NCBI GenBank assembly: GCA_030538415.1
Contig: JAUNTY010000013.1
Span: forward strand, 1 to 58,178
Source of the DNA: Neisseria sp.
GTDB taxonomy: Bacteria; Pseudomonadota; Gammaproteobacteria; Burkholderiales; Neisseriaceae
Length of the DNA stretch: 58,178 nt
Direction: 5' to 3'
The notes beneath the pieces were generated by a model. That model had not been told where the DNA came from. It worked only from the letters and a program-made list of their open reading frames with translations, and searched no databases. Each line of letters opens with the position of its first letter. The first letter of the stretch is position 1. The translations under genes were made by a program, and so were the position numbers. Positions 52,072-58,178 of this stretch are shown piece by piece.

Positions 52072-53124
52072 TTAATAGACCAATGGAAGAGAAGTGGTTT
52101 TATTGTCACGTGCAGCCAGATAGGCGGCAATAATCAACTCTAGAGATTTCAAACCCTCGCGGCCATCGGTCAAAGGCTTCGCGTTGCCGCGCATGACTTC
52201 GACAACGTTTTTGTAGTAGAGCGGGTGGCCGAAACCGTAAACGGAAGTGGTTTCGTAATTGCTGGCCGCCGCTTCTGCATCGTAATCTTTCTCGTCGGCA
52301 AAATGCCATTCTTTAATCTCGTTCATGGCAGTGCCTCCGACACGTACGGTGCCGGTTTCGCCCAGAATGGTGATGGAGCCTTCGAGATTTTTCGGGTAAG
52401 TGCACATGGTCACTGCCATTGATCCCAAGGCTCCGTTGCGCCAGCGGATATTCATCACGCCGGTGTCTTCGGCTTCAATGTCGCGGTGGGTGGAAATCAT
52501 GGCCTGGACATCTTGAACCGGTCCTACCAACCATTCCATCATGTCAACATAATGACTTGCTTGGTTCATGAATGCGCCGCCGTCAAATTCCCATGTGCCG
52601 CGCCAGCCGTTGCCTTGGTCGTAATAAGACTGCGGGCGGGTCCAGAAGACATTCAGGTGCACCATGCAGATTTTGCCGAACCGGTTTTCTTCAATGGCGC
52701 GTTTGAGCAGTTGAATCGGTGCATTCAGGCGGTTTTGTTTGACAACAAACAGGCGTTTGCCTGCTTTGTCGGCGGCTTTGACCATGCGCTCGCCGTCGTG
52801 CAGACGGGTGGCCATCGGCTTTTCGGTTAACACATGAAATCCGGCTTCAAAACAGGCAACGGCTTGTTCCGGGTGCAGGCCTGATGGTGTGGTCAATACG
52901 ATGATGTCGGCATCGGTATCTTTCAACATGGCATCTAATGAAGTATAGCCTTTAACCTTATGTTGTTCGGTAGCAGCTTGTAAGGCGGTGGGATCGGTAT
53001 CGCATACGCCGACCAATTCGCAGTCATCGGCCAAAGATTCAAACGAACCGAAATGGTTGCGAGAAATGCGGCCGCAGCCGACCAAGGCGAATTTAATTTT
53101 TCGGTCACTAATGGTATCAAACAT
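52072..53124 (-). CDS. Gfo/Idh/MocA sugar dehydrogenase (WlbA/WbpB-like)
   Basis: 350 residues. Rossmann motif GCGRISRNH at 16-24, EKPMA at 101-105, and FDGGAFMNQASHYVDMMEWLVG at 180-201 containing H191. Length and sequence style match Bordetella WlbA, which oxidises the C3 hydroxyl of UDP-N-acetyl-glucuronic acid. With the following aminotransferase and acetyltransferase it forms an oxidise-aminate-acetylate set for a 3-acetamido uronic acid. Confidence 0.87.
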   Translation of the reverse strand: MFDTISDRKIKFALVGCGRISRNHFGSFESLADDCELVGVCDTDPTALQAATEQHKVKGYTSLDAMLKDTDADIIVLTTPSGLHPEQAVACFEAGFHVLTEKPMATRLHDGERMVKAADKAGKRLFVVKQNRLNAPIQLLKRAIEENRFGKICMVHLNVFWTRPQSYYDQGNGWRGTWEFDGGAFMNQASHYVDMMEWLVGPVQDVQAMISTHRDIEAEDTGVMNIRWRNGALGSMAVTMCTYPKNLEGSITILGETGTVRVGGTAMNEIKEWHFADEKDYDAEAAASNYETTSVYGFGHPLYYKNVVEVMRGNAKPLTDGREGLKSLELIIAAYLAARDNKTTSLPLVY

Positions 53125-53227
53125 AATTTTTCTTTCTAATTAAATTTTGGATAAGGGAAATGGGGACAGGTAATCATTGTGTTGAATTACGCCCCAGTTG
53201 CTGTTTCAGACGGCCTGAAGGCAGCAT

Positions 53228-54436
53228 TTAAGAGTCCAAGCCGAACAAGTCGCGGCTATAAATTTTTTCAGGAACGTCGCTTAATTCATCATCCATGCGG
53301 TTGGCAATAATGACATCGCACATTTGTTTGAATTCTGCCAAATCGCGGATGACTTTGGAATGGAAAAATTCATCTTCCTGCAATACTGGCTCATAAACGA
53401 CTACTTCCAAGCCTTTGCCTTTCAGGCGTTTCATCACGCCTTGGATGGCAGAGGCACGGAAATTGTCCGAACCGGCTTTCATGATCAGGCGGTAGATGCC
53501 GATGATTTGCGGCTTGCGTTTCAGGATATCGTAAGCGATGAAGTCTTTGCGGGTGGTGTTGGCATCAACAATGGCACGAATCATGTTTTGCGGCACATGG
53601 CGGTAGTTGGCCAGCAATTGCTTGGTGTCTTTGGGCAGGCAGTAGCCGCCGTAGCCGAAGCTTGGGTTGTTGTAGTGGTTGCCGATGCGCGGATCAAGTG
53701 ACACACCGGTGATGATTTGACGGGCATTCAGGTTGTTCATGGCGGCATAGGTATCCAATTCGTTGAAATAAGCGACACGCATGGCAAGGTAGGTGTTGGC
53801 GAATAGCTTGATGGCTTCTGCTTCGGTGCTTTCGGTCAGCAGGATGGGCGCATCGGGCTTCAGCGAAGCACTGCGCAGCATTTCGGCAAACTGCTGTGCG
53901 CGCTTTGACTGCTCTCCTACCACGATACGGCTGGGGTAGAGATTGTCGTGCAAGGCTTTGCCTTCGCGCAGGAATTCGGGAGAGAACATAATGTTGTCTG
54001 TCCCCAAATCTTGCTTGATTTGCTTGGTAAATCCCACTGGAATAGTTGATTTGATGACCATCACTGCCTGCGGGTTGATGGTAAGAACATCTTTAATCAC
54101 AGATTCGACTGAGCTGGTATTGAAATAGTTAGCGTCGGAATCATAATCGGTAGGTGTGGCAATAATCACCAAATCCGCATTACGGTAAGCCTGTTGCTTA
54201 TCCAGCGTTGCGGTCAGGTTGAGTGGCTTGTCAGCCAGATAGCTTTGAATGTCGGCGTCTTCGATAGGAGATTTTTTGTCATTGAGCAGTTTGACACGGT
54301 TGGCATCGATATCCAAAGCAGTTACTTCATAGCGTTGTGCCAGCAAAACAGCATTGGACAAACCAACATAGCCCAAGCCTGCAACAGTAATTTTAACGGG
54401 TTTGTCGGCGAATATTTGGTTGGTGGAATTTTCCAT
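53228..54436 (-). CDS. ugd: UDP-glucose 6-dehydrogenase
   Basis: 402 residues. Converts UDP-glucose to UDP-glucuronate with two NAD. N-terminal [55 protein letters not shown], catalytic C266 in [16 protein letters not shown], and C-terminal [14 protein letters not shown]. It is strikingly like enterobacterial Ugd/KfiD throughout, so it is assigned to UDP-glucose rather than UDP-GlcNAc. First gene of the polysaccharide operon, with a 103-base gap to the next gene. Confidence 0.93.
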   Translation of the reverse strand: MENSTNQIFADKPVKITVAGLGYVGLSNAVLLAQRYEVTALDIDANRVKLLNDKKSPIEDADIQSYLADKPLNLTATLDKQQAYRNADLVIIATPTDYDSDANYFNTSSVESVIKDVLTINPQAVMVIKSTIPVGFTKQIKQDLGTDNIMFSPEFLREGKALHDNLYPSRIVVGEQSKRAQQFAEMLRSASLKPDAPILLTESTEAEAIKLFANTYLAMRVAYFNELDTYAAMNNLNARQIITGVSLDPRIGNHYNNPSFGYGGYCLPKDTKQLLANYRHVPQNMIRAIVDANTTRKDFIAYDILKRKPQIIGIYRLIMKAGSDNFRASAIQGVMKRLKGKGLEVVVYEPVLQEDEFFHSKVIRDLAEFKQMCDVIIANRMDDELSDVPEKIYSRDLFGLDS

Positions 54437-55399
54437 GGTATTTCTCAGGGTAATTAATGGGAAGTCGAGTAAATGTTTGATGACGGATAAAACTGTTGGC
54501 CGGAAAAAACGTGCGTAACATGAAAGTGCAAGACTGTCGTGTTGCTCTGTGTGGAAAAATGGGGCGGATAAAATAGCCGTCCTTAATGGTTGGGATGCTC
54601 ATCATAAGTGTTTGTCAGAGTCATCTCAAACAGAAAAGTTTTATCGTATGGAAAAAGCAGTTATACGGTAGTCTTTTAAAGAAAATAAAGCTTATGATGT
54701 TTGATTTTTAAATTTAATTTATTTAAAAATCAACTTGTTAAAATAATGAAAAAGGAGTGGGAGTAGGAAGAGTGCCATTGGTTAGGCAGATGCAGGTAAA
54801 ACCTCTTTAATATTGCATTTACTGAGGTTAACAAATTTGAGTGTGTATTGAGGACAAAATCCGCTTATCGCAAAACGTGAGAATATCATTACATAAAATA
54901 GCGTAAATTTTACATAAGAATAAAAGATTAAAGACTGCGAGAGAGCTGTCTTTTGCGGTTAGACGGTTAGATAAAGGGAGGTTAGGGGGCGGATAATATT
55001 TTGTAGAGGCGGCTAAAGTAATTACCGCTATACAAAAGGATTCGGACATTCCCGAGCATAATAATCATGCACCATCAATAGTACTCAACAGGCAGCGGTT
55101 GTCGGGTATTGAATTGGCAGGATGCAGCAGAAAATGTAATCATAGTGCTGCTTTTTCAATAATTTGTGCAGACGGAGAGCGGCACCAAGCCGGTGTGCAG
55201 GCTTGCCTGCCGGTAAAACCGTTACGTTTTTGTCCTGAAAAAAAGCATTATCCAGCAGGCTGCCTTTCCCAAAGGTTAGGATGTCTAAGCAATAACCTTG
55301 CTCTTTGGTCAGATTCTTATGTCATTCTTCTAAATACGGTTTCTGTGTCTCCTGCTCAGCGCAGGCCGAAAGAGAAAATCAAGATACGGGTCATGGTGA
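54437..55399. other. AT-rich regulatory region upstream of the polysaccharide operon
   Basis: About 960 bases without a supported gene. It should hold the promoter for the 18-gene operon. A perfect 13-bp AT-rich palindrome lies at 54701-54733. No JUMPstart/ops-type element (GGCGGTAGCGT) was found. An open frame at 55099-55404 starts with TTG, lacks a ribosome-binding site and matches nothing recognisable. Confidence 0.5.
54701..54733. promoter_or_regulatory. 33-bp AT-rich palindrome upstream of ugd
   Basis: TTGATTTTTAAAT, then TTAATTT, then ATTTAAAAATCAA: perfect 13-bp arms, 265 bases before the ugd start. It could be an operator for a dimeric repressor or bind a nucleoid protein. Its arms end in FNR-like half-sites (TTGAT/ATCAA), but with the wrong spacing for FNR. 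Confidence 0.5.
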
Positions 55400-55611
55400 T
55401 ATAGTCGGAGAAATGAGATTCTGATACAAGGCGGTGAGCCGCAGACTGTACAGATATAGTGGAAAAACTTAATTCCTACTACGGCGTTGCTGCGCCTAGC
55501 CGTACTAGCTGTACTGTCTGCGGCTTGCTGCCTTGTATTAGAGTAAGTTTTCCCACTATAGTACGACAAGGCGAGACAACGCCGTAGCAGAAACTCATTT
55601 CTTCGACTATA
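55400..55611. repeat. Correia-like MITE, subfamily A, disrupted by a subfamily B copy
   Basis: The outer element begins TATAGTCGGAGAAATGAGA and ends ACTCATTTCTTCGACTATA. The core is interrupted after GCAGACTGTACAGATA by a whole subfamily B element and resumes TAGTACGACAAGGCGAG. Confidence 0.85.
55455..55560. repeat. Inner Correia-like MITE, subfamily B
   Basis: TATAGTGGAAAAACTTAATT to GTAAGTTTTCCCACTATA, 106 bp, opposite in orientation to the outer element, with TA at both junctions. Confidence 0.87.
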
Positions 55612-55622
55612 AATAGGAAAAG

Positions 55623-56729
55623 TTATAAAGAAGAGCGTTGTAACACCCACTTGATATCGTTGCCGAGAGCGGTGAAGCTGATGGTCATCCAGTCAGGTGG
55701 GCGGTCTAAGCTTAATGGGTTTTCCATCAAGTTAAACAGGCCGCGCCCCGGATTGCCCAAGATTTTAGGGGCTTGGTAAAGCACAATTTCATCAACCAAA
55801 TCGGCGGAGATAAAGGCAGAGGCCAGTGTCATGCCTGCTTCGACCATTACTTCGCACAAACCTAATTCAGCGAGCTTGCCCAGCAAATCGTGTAAGTCAA
55901 TCAGGCCGTGTTGATTTTCAGATGGCTTGATGATACGGACATGAGCATGAGCCAGATAAGGCTGGTAACGGCTTTCGTCATCAATCAAGGTTGCGATGAT
56001 GGTTGGGTTTTTGCCGTTTGAAACCAGATGGCTGTCCAGCGGCGTTTGTAGTTTGCTGTCGAGCACCACGCGGACGGGCTGACGCAGGGTGGGGAAGGCG
56101 CGCACATTCAATTGCGGATCGTCGGCCAATACGGTGCCGATGCCGGTAATGACGGCGCAGCTTTCGGCACGCAGCACCTGCACGTCGGCGCGGGCTTCGG
56201 AGCCGGTAATCCATTGGCTCTTGCCGTCTGAAAGCGCGGTTTTGCCGTCGAGGCTGGCGGCGCACTTGAGGCGCACAAACGGGCGGCCGCGTTCGATGCG
56301 CGACAAAAAGCCGCGGTTGAGGGCGCGCGCTTCATGTTCCAGCAAGCCGCTTTGCACGTCAATACCGGCGGCTTCGAGCATGGCCAGGCCTTTGCCTGCC
56401 ACCAGCGGGTTGGGGTCGGTCATGGCGGCCACCACACGGGCGACACCGGCTTTAATCAGCCCTTCGGCGCAGGGCGGGGTGCGGCCGTAGTGGCTGCAGG
56501 GCTCCAGCGTCACGTAAGCCGTGGCGCCTTTGGCCAAATCTCCGGCCTGCCGCAGCGCGTGCACTTCGGCATGCGGGCCGCCTGCCTGAATGTGGAAGCC
56601 TTGGCCGACAATTTGGCTGCCGCGCGCAATCACACAGCCGACGCGCGGGTTGGGCGAAGTCGAAAAACGCCCCAGCCGGGCGAGGGCGAGGGCGTTTTGC
56701 ATCATTTCGGTATCGAGTGCGTCAAACAT
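55623..56729 (-). CDS. ribD: Bifunctional riboflavin biosynthesis protein RibD
   Basis: 368 residues from ATG 56729; an ATG six codons earlier (56747) is an alternative start that reads through a DUS. N-terminal deaminase: PRVGCVIA, the zinc motif HAEVHAL and PCSHYGRTPPCAE. C-terminal reductase: KCAASLDGKTALSDGKSQWITG and GIGTVLADDPQLNVR. Catalyses the second and third steps of riboflavin synthesis. Upstream is the lipoprotein gene (gap 26 bases), so co-transcription is likely. Confidence 0.93.
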   Translation of the reverse strand: MFDALDTEMMQNALALARLGRFSTSPNPRVGCVIARGSQIVGQGFHIQAGGPHAEVHALRQAGDLAKGATAYVTLEPCSHYGRTPPCAEGLIKAGVARVVAAMTDPNPLVAGKGLAMLEAAGIDVQSGLLEHEARALNRGFLSRIERGRPFVRLKCAASLDGKTALSDGKSQWITGSEARADVQVLRAESCAVITGIGTVLADDPQLNVRAFPTLRQPVRVVLDSKLQTPLDSHLVSNGKNPTIIATLIDDESRYQPYLAHAHVRIIKPSENQHGLIDLHDLLGKLAELGLCEVMVEAGMTLASAFISADLVDEIVLYQAPKILGNPGRGLFNLMENPLSLDRPPDWMTISFTALGNDIKWVLQRSSL

Positions 56730-56755
56730 TTCAGACGGCCTTGTCATGGAACGGC

Positions 56756-57316
56756 TTATTTCACCAGATTCACATCTTTCAATACGGCAGCCAGCGCTTC
56801 TTGCGAGGCAGTACCGCTGCTGGCGCAGATGTTGTAGATATTGGTTTCATGGATGGCGATGCAGTTTTCACGCAGGGTGTTGCCGTCGGCATCGGTTTGG
56901 GCGAAACGGTAATTCATGCGGTTGCTGGTGGCGGCTCCCGCCTGCGCATCCTGCAGGCCTTCGGTGGTGTCGAGGGCATTTTTCAGCTTGGCGAAATAGG
57001 CGTTGGCATCGGTTTTGGCTGCGCCGAGGTTGACGGCATAAAGGGTGATGTCGCGGTCGGGGTCGTATTGCAGCAGGGTGATTTCATCGGGGTTGACGTT
57101 GGCCGGAAGCGCCGATTGGTTTTGGGCGGCGTCTTCAAAGCGGCCACCCTGAATCAGGATGCGGATGTTGCCGTCGCTGCTGGTCAGGGTTTGCAGGGCA
57201 TCGTTTGAGGCGGATGCGGCCGGTGCGGCACTTTCGGCCGGTACGGAAGTTTCGGTTGCCTGGCCGCAGGCGGCAAGGCCGAGGGCGGCGGTGAGGATGA
57301 ATGTGGTGAATTTCAT
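56756..57316 (-). CDS. Hypothetical lipoprotein
   Basis: 186 residues. Signal MKFTTFILTAALGLAAC with lipidated C17, an Ala/Ser/Pro linker (20-40), then a globular domain of about 145 residues containing two further cysteines (ENCIAIHE and IYNICASS) that could form a disulfide. No family recognised. Located between nrdR and ribD; the linkage is probably positional. Confidence 0.75.
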   Translation of the reverse strand: MKFTTFILTAALGLAACGQATETSVPAESAAPAASASNDALQTLTSSDGNIRILIQGGRFEDAAQNQSALPANVNPDEITLLQYDPDRDITLYAVNLGAAKTDANAYFAKLKNALDTTEGLQDAQAGAATSNRMNYRFAQTDADGNTLRENCIAIHETNIYNICASSGTASQEALAAVLKDVNLVK

Positions 57317-57362
57317 GTCGGATTCCGTGTGTGGTACTGAAAATCTTGATTAAGTGCAACAG

Positions 57363-57473
57363 TATAGTCGAAGAAATGAGTTTCTGCTACGGCGTTGATC
57401 CGCCTTGTCGTACTATCTGTACTGTCTGCGGCTCGCCGCCTTGTATTCAGAATCTCATTTATCCGACTGTATA
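57363..57473. repeat. Correia-like MITE, subfamily A, upstream of the lipoprotein gene
   Basis: Begins TATAGTCGAAGAAATGAGT and ends CTCATTTATCCGACTGTATA; the right end carries a 2-base insertion. Core CTGTACTGTCTGCGGCTCGC intact. It lies between nrdR and the lipoprotein gene, about 47 bases before the lipoprotein start. Confidence 0.8.
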
Positions 57474-57485
57474 TCAAAAATCGAA

Positions 57486-57959
57486 TCATTTCGGGCGGGA
57501 TTGTTCTGCGCTCTTGGGCAGGGTGGCGATGGCCTGGGTAAATTCGGAAACATCGTTGAAGCTTTTGTATACCGATGCGAAGCGCACATAGGCCACCTGG
57601 TCGATTTTCGCCAGCGCTTCCATGGCCATTTCGCCAACCAGCCGGGAAGCCACTTCCTTGTGGCCGAGCTGGTAGAGACGCTGCTCAATCAGCGCCACCG
57701 TGTCGTCGATGGTTTCGGGATCGACGGGGCGCTTGTGCAGGGCGCGCTCAAGGCTGGTACGCAGCTTGACCGGATTGAACAGCACGCGCTCGCCGGTGCT
57801 CTTGATGATTTGCGGCATGCGCATTTCCACCGTTTCAAAAGTGCTGAAGCGGCGGTCGCAATCGGGGCAGCGGCGGCGGCGGCGGATGCTGTTGGTTTCA
57901 TCCAGCAGCCGCGAATCGGTGACTTGCGTGTTGGCGTGTTGGCAAAACGGGCATTTCAT
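57486..57959 (-). CDS. nrdR: Transcriptional repressor NrdR
   Basis: 157 residues from ATG 57959; a longer open frame lacks conserved sequence. N-terminal zinc ribbon CPFC (3-6) and CPDC (about 31-34), then an ATP-cone domain with VKLRTSLERALHKRPV. A dNTP/ATP-sensing repressor of ribonucleotide reductase genes via NrdR boxes; none was searched for here. Upstream sequence has three TATATAA-containing repeats that may form its promoter. Confidence 0.95.
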   Translation of the reverse strand: MKCPFCQHANTQVTDSRLLDETNSIRRRRRCPDCDRRFSTFETVEMRMPQIIKSTGERVLFNPVKLRTSLERALHKRPVDPETIDDTVALIEQRLYQLGHKEVASRLVGEMAMEALAKIDQVAYVRFASVYKSFNDVSEFTQAIATLPKSAEQSRPK

Positions 57960-58027
57960 GGCGTGTCGTGTTTGGGATGCAGATGTTTTATTGTAACCGA
58001 AAGCGGTCATTTCCGCACAATGTCTGT

Positions 58028-58056
58028 GGTTATATAAGGTTATATAAGGTTATATA
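58028..58056. repeat. Tandem GGTTATATAA repeats abutting a MITE end
   Basis: Two complete and one partial copy of GGTTATATAA; on the minus strand each gives TTATATAACC with -10-like character, about 70-95 bases upstream of nrdR. The last copy runs into the TATAGTCG terminus of the adjacent MITE. Confidence 0.65.
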
Positions 58057-58158
58057 GTCGCTCCAATTTAGTTTGATACAGCGTTGCTGCGCCTTGCCGT
58101 ACTGTTTGTACTGTCTTCGGCTTGCTGCCTTGTCTCAATCTAAATTGAAACGACTATA
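58053..58158. repeat. Correia-like MITE, subfamily C
   Basis: 106 bp, TATAGTCGCTCCAATTTAG to TTGAAACGACTATA, nearly the reverse complement of 1281-1386. A 14-base partial repetition of its right end (AATTGAAACGACTA) follows at about 58159-58172. Confidence 0.82.
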
Positions 58159-58178
58159 AATTGAAACGACTAGACCTT

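Noticed and set aside
54437-55399. JUMPstart/ops element for RfaH control of the polysaccharide operon
   Set aside because: No GGCGGTAGCGT-like sequence on the minus strand; the nearest, TAGCGGTAATTAC, does not match.
55099-55404. 101-codon open frame in the gap before ribD
   Set aside because: TTG start, no ribosome-binding site, no recognised sequence, and it runs into a Correia-like element.

Overview
The window reads as a chromosomal segment of a Neisseria species. Dozens of copies of the Neisseria DNA uptake sequence (DUS) are present. Most are the AGGCCGTCTGAA dialect rather than the ATGCCGTCTGAA form of meningococcus and gonococcus, which by inference points to a commensal or animal-associated species. 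Correia-like short inverted-repeat elements and many gene orders known from Neisseriaceae agree with this.

Layout. 1-8.4 kb: 3' end of an inositol monophosphatase gene, a candidate small RNA, ychJ, an SDR/M24-peptidase pair, a large membrane protein combining a Pycsar-effector-like membrane module with a DUF3616 beta-propeller, and leuS. 8.4-12.1 kb: repeats, then a PTS phosphorelay (EI, HPr, mannose-type EIIA) and a hypoxanthine-guanine phosphoribosyltransferase, all on the minus strand. 12.1-28.9 kb: prolyl oligopeptidase, acpP-fabF, cytochrome c peroxidase, gpsA, a zapB-like gene, zapA with 6S RNA, rplM-rpsI, glsB, a thioredoxin-like protein, tal, and a lipopolysaccharide block kdsD-kdsC-lptC-lptA-lptB running into rpoN and hpf. 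28.9-33.7 kb: prmA, accB-accC and queA.

33.8-54.4 kb is an 18-gene block entirely on the minus strand: ugd, a Gfo/Idh oxidoreductase, an FAD oxidoreductase, an N-acetyltransferase, an aminotransferase, a glycosyltransferase, wzx, wzy, two glycosyltransferases, an initiating sugar transferase, an ATP-grasp ligase, a HAD hydrolase, an aminotransferase, a pglD/wbpM-like dehydratase, wza, wzb and wzc. It looks like a complete Wzx/Wzy-dependent capsule or exopolysaccharide locus. It also holds a pgl-like module expected to make a 4-acylamino trideoxy sugar. The sugar transferase and ATP-grasp genes overlap through an A8 tract whose loss of one base would fuse them into a PglB2-like protein. After a gene-poor stretch the window ends with ribD, a lipoprotein gene and nrdR.

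Most noteworthy: the A8-linked split pglB2 pair; the PycTM-DUF3616 fusion without a visible cyclase partner; two Correia-like elements inserted into the same TA of related elements in opposite orientation; a mosaic Correia-like element; an intact rpoN; a Wzc-type capsule machine in a Neisseria; and a candidate CU-rich small RNA. All functional calls come from reading motifs and remembered family features; no database search was run.
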